64,000 bases of DNA from Tanypteryx hageni (GCA_028673005.1 CM054115.1:195556370-195620369), one strand, 5' to 3'. Shown: positions 48,411 through 61,174, counted from the first letter of the stretch. Made by a program: numbers and translations. The notes: generated by a model not told the origin, from the sequence alone.

Positions 48411-50802
48411 CAGTGTTGAACCCAAGGGGGGACTCGTGAGCGATCCCCCGGGCATATATGAAATTCCCCCCGGAGAAAATTATAAAAATTTTCATTTATT
48501 TACTTACTTAATTATAATTATTCCACACGGTTTATAAATAATTAAATAAATAAATGATTTTTAAAATTTTCTCCTGGATATGTGTATGTAGGGGGGGGGC
48601 ATACAATTTGACAAGACAAGTACCTATCGACACCGAGTGTCCACAAAACAACACTGTGAATACCGTCGTATCGCGGCTGTATCACATGCGCATGCGCAAA
48701 TAGGGATGCGCAGATACACACGTGACTGCATTCATAGTTACTGTTGCCGTGAAGGAATATGTATTTATTTGTTCTGTGTACTGACCTTGGGAGTTGCAGT
48801 TTTCTGTTCTCAAAGAAGTGGAAAGCTTGCTAAATTTAATTTTTATTGACAACTAGTATTACTGGCAATTGTTTACTGATTCAGTAGGGTAAACGGAACA
48901 ATTTGTGCCCGCATTTGAGGGTCGTTAATTTTTTATTTTTACCCCTTAATTTTACAGCGGAGAAGAAGAGAAGTGGACGTAAAAAGAGTATTGGGTGTGG
49001 TGTAAGGTATATACCTTCGTTCGTTTTCGTTGGTTTTGTGGTGAGTTACTTGAGTCGATAGGGCCTGCAAGTACATAAAGTTGCACTAGTCGCATGTAAT
49101 TTTTCTTAATGCTAACGTTATAACAGTGTCCGAGTTCGAGCCCTAATGTAATTTGAAGTTATACGTAATTAATTAATTAATTATTTTTCAGATTATATTT
49201 TACATAACCCCAAACATGTCCGTGCCGTCAAAACAAAAACACTCAGACTCAGCTACGCAGAAGTCTATTCTGGCATTTTTCAGAAAAGGCAAAAGTTAAG
49301 CATGGAAGAGGAAACAAATGAGCGTGTTTGCAGCCGAAAAGAAGAGACTAGTAGTAGAAATAAATCCGAAGGTCTTGAAGAGAACAGGATTGCGGAAGTG
49401 ACGAAATCTACTGAAATGGAAATGGAAGGTGATAATGACGTGAGTGATATGAATATCAGTAAAAAAACAAACAAAATATAATCAAAATTGGGAAACAAAG
49501 TACGATTGTCTCTATTCCAATATTACTCGTGGTGGAGAATTCTGCAGATATTGTGAGAGATTTTTAAAAATGATTCGGAAGCAATTAAAAAATCTGGAGG
49601 TGTTTTTGTCTCTGTACCTTGCACAAATTTTAGGAAAGCTATGGGAAAAACCGGCAAACTTGAAAAACACTGACAATCTGAAAAGCACGCATTTAACATT
49701 TCTATGGAAAAGTTGTCTCCAAGGAATGCATAAACCATTCCACACTATACTAATCAACGAAAGTGAAAAGAGAAATGTCAAAATCGTCAACCTGCGAACA
49801 TATACATAAGGACGGAGAGGACCTTGCTTCATTAGCGGGAGGTATTTTGGTAGAAATGGAAAAGTCCGGTTTTTTAATAAACTTATGTGTTTTACACGAA
49901 GCACTGCTCAGTGTTTCAAATCTAAGCAACATTTTACAAAAAGAAGATTTATGTTTATCATCTTTCCCCGCAGTAATTAAGTCGACTGTTAAGCACTTGG
50001 AAAGCATATGTAATGATTGCCTTGAAAGAAATGAGGAGACCACGATTTGGAAACATTATACATCAATGGTTGAAAACCTAAATACTATACGTCCAATACT
50101 TAAAAACGAAACAACTGATGCAAGTTTTAAAACAGCAAAAATATTTTCAGAAGAAATGATTAATCAGGTGAGGGACAGATTTAACGACCAAGCTGTGTTG
50201 CTCATCGAAATCACCTCGAAGTTCAAAACTGCAGAATCATTTCGCAATATTAAAGAAGAGGATGCAAAATATTTATCTACTTTGCTGCGTTTAAACTTTG
50301 ATACATCGTGGAACGATATTCTTTCATTTAAGTACGTAACCGAAGTCAAACAAAGACAATGAGAAGAATGTTTTGGAATTAATTTTGGAATCCAATATTG
50401 GTTATGCGGAACTGAAAACTTTGTGTAAAATTATGTTGCATTCTGGTGTCTATTGCAAGTGCCGAACGCTCATTCAGCGCGATGAATAGGCTCATTAAGA
50501 AATCGACTGGGTCAAGACACTCTGCAGGACTGCATGAACATTGCTATTGAAGGACCGGATGAGTTACCAAATATGTTAATCGACTAAGTTATCGACACAT
50601 GCTAAGAAAAAACAAAGACTAAGACTAATTTAAACTGTATACTTTACTTACCTAATCGTTTATTCATATATGTATTATTTACCTATGTTTATTATTAAAC
50701 ATTTTTTAATTGTATTTTTATTGCTTATTTAATTGGTCAAATATCCCCCCTGACAAATTGTTCCCCCCTCCCCCCGGTGAAAAACGTCTGGATTCAACAC
50801 TA
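48411..50802 (+). mobile_element. hAT transposon, 2.4 kb, both ends present
   Basis: The left end CAGTGTTGAACCC and the inverted right end TAGTGTTGAATCC, each followed by C-rich subterminal DNA, are bounded by an 8-bp target duplication with one mismatch. The interior holds a broken transposase (49216-50587). Length and structure fit an originally autonomous element now inactive. Confidence 0.85.
49216..50587 (+). pseudogene. hAT transposase (KIAA1586/ZMYM-like), frameshifted
   Basis: Starts MSVPSKQKHSDSATQKSILA-FFRKGK, the short basic lead typical of KIAA1586-like hAT proteins, then a stop. The next frame has an acidic linker (MEMEGDNDVSDMN). Further frames show CLYSNITRGGEFCRYCERF, then VFVSVPCTNFRKAMGKTGKL and a KH, a TTF/BED-like zinc finger. 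An intact 199-residue stretch (49763-50362) follows: HKDGEDLASLAGGILVEMEK, LSTLLRLNFDTSWNDILSF. After further shifts comes the hAT dimerisation region: IASAERSFSAMNRLIKKSTG and LQDCMNIAIEGPDELPNML, stop at 50585-50587. In the family this protein binds the element ends and does DDE cut-and-paste transposition; the part that would contain the middle catalytic residues looks shortened. Confidence 0.8.
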
Positions 50803-50810
50803 GCGCCGGC
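50803..50810. repeat. 8-bp TSD of hAT element, right
   Basis: GCGCCGGC; see 48403-48410. Confidence 0.8.
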
Positions 50811-51400
50811 CGCGTGTTTTCTCGCGAATTGCGATCGAGTATGGATTGGCGCGGAGGACGATCTTTGAAGAAAATGGTCGGAGGGGCGGCGAAGGGAAGG
50901 CTCGGAGGGGAGGCGAAGGGAAGGTGCTGCGGGAACACTCGCGATAGTGGGGCGAACCGTGGAGGGGCGGGGTAGGAGGGGCGGAGAGGCGTGCAAGAGG
51001 AACGCGGAAGCAGAGTCCGCTTCCTGGGTTCCGATCGCGGTCGCCTTTTCCGCCGTTGCTCTCGCGAAGACGTCTTTCTCGTTCGCAGACTCGAATGCGG
51101 ATTTTGGAAAGTCGTGGATAGAAAGCGGTGCGTTTTATTTTGCCGCTTAGCTTTTCAGACGGAGGCGATTTTCCCATCCGGGCAGTATTTTGACGACTAG
51201 GTACCGAATTCCCGTTTATCGAAAATACGCCCGATCGCTTAAAATGACCGCCGTAGTGTGCGTTATGCTCTCTAGAGACGTTACATTCGAGTCAAACTAT
51301 TCAGCCTTTCGTCTGATTGAGAAGAAAAGAGAACCCGTGGGCTCCGTTCCATCTCAATTGACATTAATTCGTCTCTTCCCTTTCCATCGCTAACTTCCTC
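50811..51400. other. CpG-rich block, right half
   Basis: Dense CpG and GGGGCGG-like runs, unlike the AT-rich surroundings. Overlapping frames on both strands reflect GC content. It is the continuation of 47950-48402 before the hAT insertion. Confidence 0.4.
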
Positions 51401-51433
51401 TTTCAATTTGTATCAATAAAATGATTTAGGTCC

Positions 51434-52338
51434 AATCCAATCACTATCCAATATTGGCTCTCTCCCATTCCGGCGGAAATTGCGAAATGTTAATTATACC
51501 AAGTTGAGATATTTCGCAGCTTTTTTTTTAATATCTCTGTCATATTATGTGAATTATCGAGTGTTTCCTTATTTTAACTTTGGCCCTTTCAGTGCAGAGT
51601 AAAATTTATATTCAGTAAATTACCGTGTATATCTTCAAGAATGATATTTAAAAAACCATCAAATATGTAAATAGGTAATTTTGGTAGCCGACAGCTGTGA
51701 TAGATATCGACGTGATTTCCATCGGTTTTAAATCATTTTAAGTGAAAATAGGTGAAATCGTGGTCAATTGCTCGTATTCCGAAGTGAATCCGAATTCTAG
51801 CCGATAGCGAAGATCTACTACATTAATAGCCAGATGTTATTTATTCTTATTTATCCCGATTAATCACTTGTTGTGACATCTGTCGAGGTTGCTTTTGCGA
51901 AGCAGTTTTCGTTATCTTCCCAAGGTAGTTGGATTTTTCAGCGCGATTAATAAAAGCCGGTTATAGTTTCCATTTGGCACCTGTTTACTTGCTCAAATTG
52001 AAATTGCAACGAAGCCGTAAAGACGGAGAGGTGAAACTTGGAGGGTATATTTCTGTTCTGCTGCCATTCGTTTTTCTTCAGAATTGGGTTTTGAAAATGT
52101 AAAAGTTCGGATTGGGGCCCATGTAAATTTTTGTACACATTTTGAACAGCGTCTGTAAAGTTTTAAAAGATGGAAAGCTGAAAGTGCAATGACAATGTGC
52201 ATTTCTACATTGGTGCCACTTATTCCTGGAAAATTTGAGTTCTGAAAACTTGACAGAGGCGGATAGGGAAAGATGAAAATTTTCAATGCAAAACTGATTG
52301 CGTTCTAAACCTAAATGTTATTTTGGAAGAATCAGTTA
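51434..52338 (+). repeat. 0.9-kb direct duplication, copy B
   Basis: Partner of 46016-46918, offset about 5.42 kb, same orientation. Flanks on both sides are unrelated. Confidence 0.9.
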
Positions 52339-53450
52339 TACAGAAACGTATATGTTCATGTGGAATGATGATGCGCAATACTGCGCTAACTTATATATTA
52401 AACCTTTCTAATTTAAACTCTAATCTCACCTTCCCGTGGTACCCCTGCTATAAAACAAACGAGGCTCTATTGACCGAATATGTGGCGATATAACCACATG
52501 AAAAATTAAAAACGCGCTAATTTGTCCATTTTCATGGATTGCATTCTACTTGTTTATTTTATTTAATCTGAATAAATTATATCTTTGACCCGATTTCGCG
52601 TATTTCGTATGGAAATTAAAATACAGGGCATGTCACTTAAAACTATCCATTTCATAGCGTATGTTTCGCTATTGTTTTAAGTTGCACACTCTGTTATCTT
52701 CAGTCTATGTCAAGATACACAGAAACAGGTTTTCATTTAAAGTTTTAATGAAATTATAAGTATCTTGGAGGAATGTTTTTTCAAATTTCTTTTGAAATTT
52801 TTATGAAATAATGACACGTTAATCGATTTCTGCCGTAATCAACTGATGAAATTGAAGAAAATATGCCCATTGCCTAGTTCACGCATTTCAAAACCATGTT
52901 AGTAGACTGCATTATAATCCATTTTATTTAAGCCAACGACATATACTTATGACGACGTGGTAATTTTAAATTAATATTTTTATCCGGATACGTACTAAAA
53001 GGCACGGAAGATGACACCATAATCATAACACACAAAATATCCTAATTTTTACATAAATTTTAGTGTAACATATAGGCTATTGTCTAAATGATGATTATAG
53101 TTATTGCGATCTGAGCCATGAAATTTGAAATTCGAAAACTTGGACGCGAGCCGATTGCCAGAGAATTTGGAAATTCCGGAGAGTTGCCTTAATTGATGGG
53201 AAAATGAAAACTATTATGTTATTTGAGCGGGCTCTGCGTAGATCAAATGCTGTCACGTTTGTTTATTTACGAGTTTAGATCTTGGTCTATTGTGATTTTT
53301 TTAAGCGCTTGCACTGTGCAAGCACCAAAAACTCGTACATTGAATAATGACAGAATCCGTTTTTTAAACTCGATGACTTCGTTTAGGATTTCGATGTGAT
53401 ACCTGATCTTCTTGAATAACCGATTATTTTAAAACAAAAAATCCTTATAT
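52339..53450. other. AT-rich DNA, nothing recognised
   Basis: The only feature of note is GCTTGCACTGTGCAAGCACC at about 53310, a relative of the Helitron-like terminal hairpin but without CTAG. Confidence 0.4.
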
Positions 53451-53454
53451 AATA

Positions 53455-53685
53455 ATTCTCGATTGTCCGTCCGTCTGTCTGTCTCTCCGTCTGTCCCAGT
53501 AGTTTTGGGCATTTCGCAATGGAATTAAGAGCTGAAACTTTCACAATCGTTAATCCCCAATGAGGTGGTCCCTAGAAAAATCAAACATCCCGGAAAAAGT
53601 CCCGGATTCGACTCCGGGAGACGATTATATTTTCCCATAAGTTTACACGGGATTTTCGATCTTTCAAGGTGAAATGTTGATTTCA
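53455..53685 (+). repeat. SINE-like repeat with tRNA-like core
   Basis: The order CTGTCTGTC..., AGCTGAAACTTTCAC, GGTGGTCCCTAG, CCCGGATTCGACTCCGGGAG and TTTCCCATAAGTTTACACGG parallels 44990-45230 and the inverse of 56690-56950. GGATTCGACTCC is a good B box. Confidence 0.55.
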
Positions 53686-53689
53686 TTCA

Positions 53690-54699
53690 GTCGTTAAAAT
53701 ATGTAAATATGAACCGAATTTTCCCGTTTTTTTATTCGACGGCTAAAACTATAAAATATCTTATTCTTGCGATGTTTAGATGTTACACGGAAGAATTTGT
53801 CAGAAACACGCATTTCTTTTCGAAATTTTATAACTTTTTCGTACTCTTTCCGGGTGTTGTCAAGGCGACCCACATTGTTGCCTCCGATTAAATTTGCGTC
53901 TATTAAGCCTTCAGCCTTCAAATAGACAAAATATGAATCTGTCAAATCTTTTTCGAATATTTGTTTTTATTTTAATTTTACTAACTACTTCTTACTATCG
54001 GAATTACCCGTTGCATATATCAACAGTAAAGTCTGTGTGTGTCTATATATAAGTTTTTAACACACCCCTCAGAAGTTAAATTTAAATCACACTACAAAGT
54101 CCCGTTGATGTTCAACGGGTAATTCCTCTAGTGAATATAACAATGCGTTCTTTCAGTTTAAACAAGGACGAGACGTTCGTGACTGACACGTCCCCTTGCC
54201 TTGGTGCATTGTAACGTAAAATCGCTAGAATCGATTGGAAATCTTTTTCATTTGGTGAGGTGCTAACTCGTTTAGTAAATGATTATTATGCGTCAAATCG
54301 CGTCATCGAGTCGTTGAGGCGCTTTCCTTATGTTTTCCATTCATTTTGCAGTTTTCCAGGACTATTTGTGAATAGCCTTCTCAGAAACATTGCCCATTAA
54401 AGCTGTAAATATACTGTTTTGCCTACTTGGTGACAGTTGAGGTTAGACTATACAATTATAACAAGAGATGAATGATGCACGCTTAATGCCAGGACCGGCG
54501 TTATACCCTGGAATGCCCGCATGCAAACCTATTTGTGGCCCCTCGATTTATTGTTAAAAAAGTGTGATAATTTATGATAGTATAAGACACGATTTTCCTG
54601 AATGCACTGTTAATTTTGCATTAATTTTACTGACACCACAAAATTAAAAATACCTATAGTAAATTAGTATTAAATTAATGTATACAATTAAAATGGAGA
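53690..54699. other. AT-rich DNA with a short MITE-like unit
   Basis: GGAATTACCCGTTG at about 54000 and its inverse at about 54112-54125 bound a roughly 125-bp unit. At about 54497, CAGGACCGGCGTTATACC resembles a hAT-type end and may be the terminus of the pseudogene that follows. Confidence 0.4.
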
Positions 54700-55830
54700 G
54701 AAATTACGTAATGTCTTCATTTTTTGCTGTGAGCGTCTGGATTTTAGTGATGACCTTGTCTTATAATTTCGTGGAAATCATACTTTTTACTTCATCACTT
54801 TTGATTGACATTGCTTAAAGTGAAGATAGTCTTTCTGTTCGCATAGACGAACGTAAATAATTCATTGTCAGCTTTAATTTGCTGAAAGAACGTTCAGCAG
54901 ATCTTTTATACTATTATAATATCACTGGAATATTAAAAATGGGCGCAGAGCGGTCATTGTGTTGGGGAAAACGTATCTGTTTTGAAGAGAAAATTCAGTA
55001 ACTGCAAGGAATTCACTTCACCAGCATTGATTTTCTGTAAAACTTTCTTCAGTAAAAGAACTTATTTAGCAAATCTAAAATATTTCTCTTACTATTATAT
55101 AATACGCATTATTGTCCGATATTCCAATTTCAGTTCACTCTCTTCAAGTTCTAACGCCTTAGGTACATAAATCTGTTCTTAGAAAGTTACTCATTGATTT
55201 GGCTGCAGCAAATTGCTCTGATATTTGACTGAGCATCGTATCAAGGACTAAAAAAATCATTTTGAAGTTCTCCACCAAATTAAAAGGAATGTCAATGGTA
55301 CAGAGTTTTTAAAAATGTTTCTTCGGACGAACATTTCTGGTTGGTAAAAATTCGGAACTGACTCCAAATCTGAAATGAGTTTTAAAAATCTTAGTAGGAT
55401 GTACTGAAATTCATTCTGTGGGGTATCGTTTAATAGTTGAAGATCGGTCACGTGGAATTTTTCAGCTAAGCAATTAATTGAAAAAGAAAAATAATGATTT
55501 CGTTGCAAGTCGGCGATCCTGTATCTTCAGACGAAATTGATGGTTGTTTTATCTGAACTTTGGCAATTTGAGTTGCGTCCTATACCCCAAACGTCGCAGA
55601 CGAAATAATTAACTGCGGAGAATAACTATGGTTCGTCCAGTAGGATTTCATACTGAGACCGAAAGAACGCTCTTGTTTGACATTAAATTTTACTTTTACC
55701 TCTACTGCTAAGAAGACGCCGTAATTTTGTCGCTAAAATATCTTTCAAAACCAGGACTTTCTTGATGCGATTGAACCTGAAATAACAATGCTAAATACAT
55801 AAGTATGAGCACGTAATAAGATGGAAATAT
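54700..55830 (-). pseudogene. Degenerate hAT transposase
   Basis: Minus-strand frames give RSAERSFSKLKLTMNYLRSS and MRTERLSSL, a stop, then AMSIKSDEVKSM (about 54925-54780). This is the hAT dimerisation region of ZMYM1/P52rIPK-like proteins. Upstream, FQYILLRFLKLISDLESVPN (55257-55508) fits the preceding part. Many stops and shifts make it an old copy. The N-terminal limit is approximate. Confidence 0.65.
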
Positions 55831-56267
55831 CTAATTGGTTTGATGTTTTTATTGGCCTATGTTAATTCTCAGAACAACCGTTGCTGGAGTGCCGAAAATG
55901 GAATGAATTCGGCGCGATCCCTTTACATGACCAAAAAATTGGTGCTTGGTGCTCGGTATCTAGGAGGGGTGTCAGAGTCCTTACATTTGTTTACGACAGC
56001 ATAAATTTGGGATGCTACACCATTTCTGAAGGTATTCATCCAACGGCTGCAGGATTATGAAATCACGCGAGGTTACTTTAATCAGCGACCGTCCACAATA
56101 CTCATGGGATACTCGACACTTCATCCATGAATTTTTTGAAAATAATTTGTTGAGGACTTTTGGCCTCCGAGATCGCCAGATCTGTCAAGCTGTGATTCTA
56201 TTTCTGGTGACCTAAGGAATGTTCACTAACAGCGCTAGGAACAATCAAGGAACTAACAATATGATCC
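55831..56267. other. Intergenic DNA, nothing recognised
   Basis: No gene or repeat with clear borders. Confidence 0.4.
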
Positions 56268-56950
56268 AAACAGAACTTATGATGCCTACTTTCCATTTAA
56301 CATTTATTTAATACTTATATTGACTTTAATAGCAATAAAATCGTCGCGGATATGTAGCTCTTTGTGTTCCCAAATTTCATAATTTAGCGTTATAAAATAC
56401 TACAGATACATTCGAACGGAATGTTAAATTGATCGCGCGTATTTGTGCGGAAAAAATAACTCGTGTGCTTAATAAAATACACCGAATCTGAGTCCAACAA
56501 TAGTTGCTGCTATGGCAACACTCTCGTAATGAGTGATAAAAACTGAAAAATCGCCAGTGTTTACGCGAAATTCTACGAAATACAAGCGATAAGCATAATT
56601 ATACGATAAAAATTAAAATCGCCATTCCTCTTCTCAGAGAATACTACAAAATTCGCTCCGATATTACAATTCTAAAATATTTCAATGTGCAGGAGAAAAT
56701 TACCCTGCACGATGGATTTCAGATTTCCCATGTAAATGAAATGGGAAGGATAGTTCCTGGAATCGAACCCGGGACTTCAATATTCGCAACAAAAACTATC
56801 CTCCGGAGCTCGGCCCATGTATCAAGAGATTTCCACTAAGTTTCATGAAAATCGGTTATTGGTTCAAAAGTTAATAGGGGGAGGGGGCGGACATACAGAC
56901 CCAAAGACAACACTAGAAGCCTATTTCCATTCTGGAAAGTAGGCTAAAAA
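56268..56950 (-). repeat. Composite repeat with tRNA-like head, copy 2
   Basis: Inverted relative of 44967-45985 without the hAT MITE. GCCTACTTTCC lies at one end and TGGAAAGTAGGC at the other; GGAATCGAACCCGGGAC (inverse B box) is at about 56757. Confidence 0.7.
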
Positions 56951-57005
56951 TCAGTATCTTCAATGCTGTACGCTAAGTTTCATCACAAGTTTTGGAAAAA
57001 GTCTC

Positions 57006-58772
57006 ACAAGGGAGGCCACGGACTGTGACTCACAGATTCGGCTCATCTTCTACCAGTGGAGAGTTTAGGTCAATATAAGAATACCTTTTCGAAATTTGCG
57101 GCCAATGGTTTTTAGTTTAAGAGAAACAATCAAAAAGTACAAAAATGGACCCATTTCCTTAAATGCTTGTAGCTTCGCTGTTATTCTTAATAGAAGATGT
57201 AGCCTAGGGGCAACGTGTAGGGATCATGTGACGTACTTTTGGCGTTCGAGACTCCCGATTGTCCAATTTTTTTCTCCTGCAAAATGTCCTTCTTCTCATT
57301 AATTTTTATATCCCAGTCTTCAGGAAATAATTATTCAGAGCTAATTTTTTTTACGTTGGAGAATTATTTTTAATCAGTACACTACTATTCTTTCCATGCG
57401 TATTTTATTCCCAACCAACTCCTTCAAAAATCCCGGGCATTTATTATCGCAAGTTTAAGACATTTTTCTGGAAAGAAGCAGTTGATTGCGAGAATTAAAG
57501 ATACATATAATACATTTCGTCTTTCCCTTTCTTTGCCTCCGGAGAAGACAGAATATAACCTTCCCTTAAAGTATGGGACTCTGGAGACGAGGAAGGTTAG
57601 TTCCTCTTCATCTTCCGCAAATTCCATTTCCTCCACCATTTCCATCATTCGCTCGAAGATTTCACGGCCTACTAGCGATGATCGCAATGATATCGTATCA
57701 CTGACGCTCTTCGAAATCATGTTGCAACTCCTGCTTTTCTTGGTCTCACAAATGTTCAAGATTTTTCAAGGAAACTGTGTGAATTCCATCGCACGCGTTA
57801 CTATCACTCTCGAATGCCAAGACAAAACTGCATAAGAGCGGAGACAACTAGACCCTTCTGACAATATATGATCTGACCTGCACAGCCTTTTGCCGTTACA
57901 ATATTTTTCCGTTTTGGAATACGTGCATCTGCCACTCATGGGAGGGCCTTTCCGAACAATCGTAAAGGAGCTTATTCTCACAAAATGCCCTTCATATATT
58001 GACGGTCAAGACCCGAAATTGATTGCAGGGCAATTAGCTCAAGTAGACTGCGTGTGCCTCTCCGACCGTGTGGCCAAAGTGTCATTTCCACCCTCTTCAT
58101 TCACGTACTCAAAATATTTGCACGATTTTTGATCCGAGATTTTTGGATTCCAAGTGACACCGTGCAGCCATTTATATGTTGCTCCTTGTGCCATGAATAT
58201 TTATATTTTCCGTTTTTTACTATTACCATCCAAAGGAATGCGCTGGAAATGCAGATTAGATTTTAAATATTAAATTTCAATTACGGGAGAATATGCCAAT
58301 GTCTACGGTGATTGTCAACGCAGCCACGGACAGATGCGGTAAATGCCTACACAGGGTTTTTGAAGGAGTCGGTAAAATACGCATGGAAATAATAGTGGCG
58401 TACTGATTAAAAATAGTTCTTCTATGTAAAAAAATTAGCTGTGAATAATTATTTCCTGAAGATTGGGATATAAAAATCAGTGAGAAGAAGGACATTTTGC
58501 CGGAGAAAAAAATTCAACAATCGGTAGTCTCGAATGCCAAAAGTACGAGACATGAGCCCTACACGTTGCCCCAAGGCTATATTTTCTATTGTGAAGAATA
58601 GCGAAGCTACAAGCATTTAAGGAAATGGGTCAATTTTTGTACTTTTTGATTAATCATTTTTCTTAAACTAAAAGCCATTGGCCGCAAATTCCGAAAAGGT
58701 ATTTTTAATTTAACCTTAACACTCCACTGATAGAACCGAATCTGTGAGTTACAGTCCGTAGCCTCTCCTTGT
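57006..58772. mobile_element. Element with about 430-bp terminal inverted repeats
   Basis: 57006-57446 and 58342-58772 are inverted copies. The outer edges are ACAAGGGAGGCCACGGACTG and its inverse; the inner edges are CTCCTTCAAAAA. The middle (57447-58341) is not repeated in the window. It has a 117-residue plus-strand frame (57482-57835, serine-rich centre) and an overlapping acidic minus-strand frame (57424-57759); neither is recognised. Long TIRs are typical of Mutator-like and some foldback elements. No 9-11-bp target duplication was found, so the class is open. Confidence 0.65.
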
Positions 58773-58774
58773 CA

Positions 58775-59160
58775 GCAAACCAAATGAAAATAGCTCAAAC
58801 CTACTTGAAACCTAAAGGAGAATGTTTTAAGCATATCCTTTGAGGTATTACCAAAGTAACGATTATATAGAAGATTAGTTTGCATTTATAAATAAACAAT
58901 GTCTAAATTAATTTGGGCCTGTCTTATTTGGGTCAACCCATTATAATCTCGTTTAATAATTAATTCTACAATTTTTCTTGGAAGTCTTTTTTGATATGAC
59001 ATATTTTTTCTACGAGATATGACGAAAAGTTCATTTTTTGTCATAGAAAATTGGCACTCATGCTTGTGCAAAGGTGGTACCCCTTCTTGGGTTATGTGAA
59101 ATATTTATATCACTAGCGTAATTGCCCGTCAAATATGAAGGGCATGCGTGGATTTAGTAA
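58775..59160. other. AT-rich DNA, nothing recognised
   Basis: No gene is seen. Confidence 0.4.
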
Positions 59161-59164
59161 ATAT

Positions 59165-59515
59165 TAAATTTAAGGCACTTCCCATTCTTCCTCCCATTCT
59201 CTCTCTCCCCCTCTCTCTTTCTCTGGAAAAATAGACTTCCTAGTCTCAATCTCGCCCTAATAAGGAACATTATATATCTCTCCCTCCTTCTTTGTCTCCA
59301 TCCCTCTTTCTTTTCCCTCTCTCTCTCCTTTCTCATTTTCTTCCTCTCACTCCCTCTCTCCTTTCTCATTTTCTTCCTCTCACTCCCTCTCTCCTTTCTC
59401 CTTTTTTATCCTCGCTCCTTTTTCTTCCTCTATCTTTTTTTCTTCCTCTATCCTTTTTTCTTTCTCTCCCTCCTTTTTTCTTCCCCTCTCTCTCTCTCTT
59501 CAAAGCTCGCTTTCC
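59165..59515. repeat. CT-rich low-complexity tract
   Basis: CTTTCTCATTTTCTTCCTCT is tandemly duplicated at about 59328 and 59362, within CT-rich DNA. Confidence 0.8.
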
Positions 59516-61086
59516 TAACATACATAGTATAAGGATTGAGACGACAATAAAATCTCGAGGTTTATCAATGAAACGGTCGGCAAAGCAACATATCGTTAAA
59601 CATTAAATTTTTCCAATAAATATTATTTAAACGTATATCTTGAGCGATTTCGAATCGTAGACAAAATGTGACGATAATAATAAGAAACGTTATTTATTTT
59701 TCTTTAAAACAGTTCAGGTCGGACGATCATAGGTCATTTTTTTCTAATTTTAATTTGGAAAAGAGTAAAAGCTTGTCAGTCGAAAAATGTGTTATCTTAT
59801 AGGAAAGAGAAATTATCTACTGAAGTCGAACCCGGGTCTATTTTGGGGATTTTTTTTTGTAAATGGCTTTTTCTATAAGAAACATACATTCCTACCAAAT
59901 TTCAACCTTCTACCTATTCTGAAAGTTTGTTAAAATAGTATTATAGTCAGTCACAAATAGTTTATATTAATCGAGCTTGACCGGATTTATTAGCTCATTA
60001 TTCGAAGAGATTTCCTTATCGCCCTTTGCCCAACAAGCCCTTAATACCAAACCTCATGAAAATCCCCTCAATAGTTTCTGAGATTAAACATACGGACAGA
60101 CAGACACGACCTCGCCAATAGGCGTTCCTTAACATTTTGTCAAGTACGAAATAATATGAAATTGATCGTATCTAAAATTCTCCATTAACACGTCACGATT
60201 TTAACGGCATGAAACGACGAGATATATCGTTTCATGGAACTTGAGCCGCGTAAATGCCTTTCCACAGATACTCATCGAGGCATCTCGGCGTAACATCTTC
60301 GTTTAGCTTTCGTGTAGGAACTCACAAAATTATGAAGCTTGAAGTCATAAACAGTACTACATTAGCCATATTACTCAAAAATAACTTTATATCGCCATGC
60401 GACATTATAATATATCGAGTTTTACGCCCATCTACCGTCCATCTTACTCCAGTCCTCTGACGTCATGTAACAATTTTTCTCCAATCCACATAACACTTGA
60501 TATTTATATATGATGAAACTATTTATCAAGTTAGATTTTCACCTAGATGACGTTATCGATATATTCGAATGCGGAAAAAGTTTCCGCGTTTCTGTTGTTT
60601 TCGTAGCAACAGTGTCCGTTCGGATTTCATTCCAGCGTAGTGAATCCAGACGCATACGTACATGAGAACATTCGTGCAACGTATATTGCGCCGGTTTTTG
60701 TATATGCGAAATTAAAGCACGTATTTCATAAAAATATGTAAAGAAGTCGTGGTAAAACTTTTAGAATTTGATTAATGAGCGTCGCGACGCTATGAATCGA
60801 TCATATTTGAATCTCTTGAGGTCATTCAGGCAGCTTACGCGCACGATTACTCAAGTGCATCGGAAAAAGTGCCGCTTACTGCAAGGAGACAAATTAAAAA
60901 GCCGCCGCGCGTTATGCAGCCGAGTTTCAGTTTAAGTGACACTTGGTTTATTTCTCTCCTAATCGGATAACCTGCGCGACTCAAATAGCAGCAACTCCTC
61001 CCTCTCTCTCTCTCATCGCACTGCCTTCCCTTCTTACTACTAGTACTCGTTACCTTACTTAGGATTCCTGTTGGTGATGCCGTTGG
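59516..61086. other. AT-rich DNA, no supported gene
   Basis: Around 60060-60120, AGTTTCTGAGATTAAACATA and a GACAGACAGACA run resemble the repeat phrases at 45000 and 53470. Nothing else is recognised. Confidence 0.4.
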
Positions 61087-61125
61087 TTTGATGGAGGCGG
61101 TAGAAAAAAACATCCCCTATATCCA

Positions 61126-61170
61126 TATATATATATATATATATATATACTATATATATATATATATATA
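61126..61170. repeat. (TA)n microsatellite, interrupted
   Basis: Two TA runs separated by a single CTA break. Confidence 0.9.
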
Positions 61171-61174
61171 TAAA

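Noticed and set aside
46016..52338. The 0.9-kb direct repeats as LTRs of a retrotransposon
   Set aside because: No TG...CA ends, no TSD, no primer-binding site or polypurine tract, and no gag-pol between them.
57424..57835. Host gene exon inside the long-TIR element
   Set aside because: Overlapping frames on both strands with no recognised domain; kept only as possible cargo.
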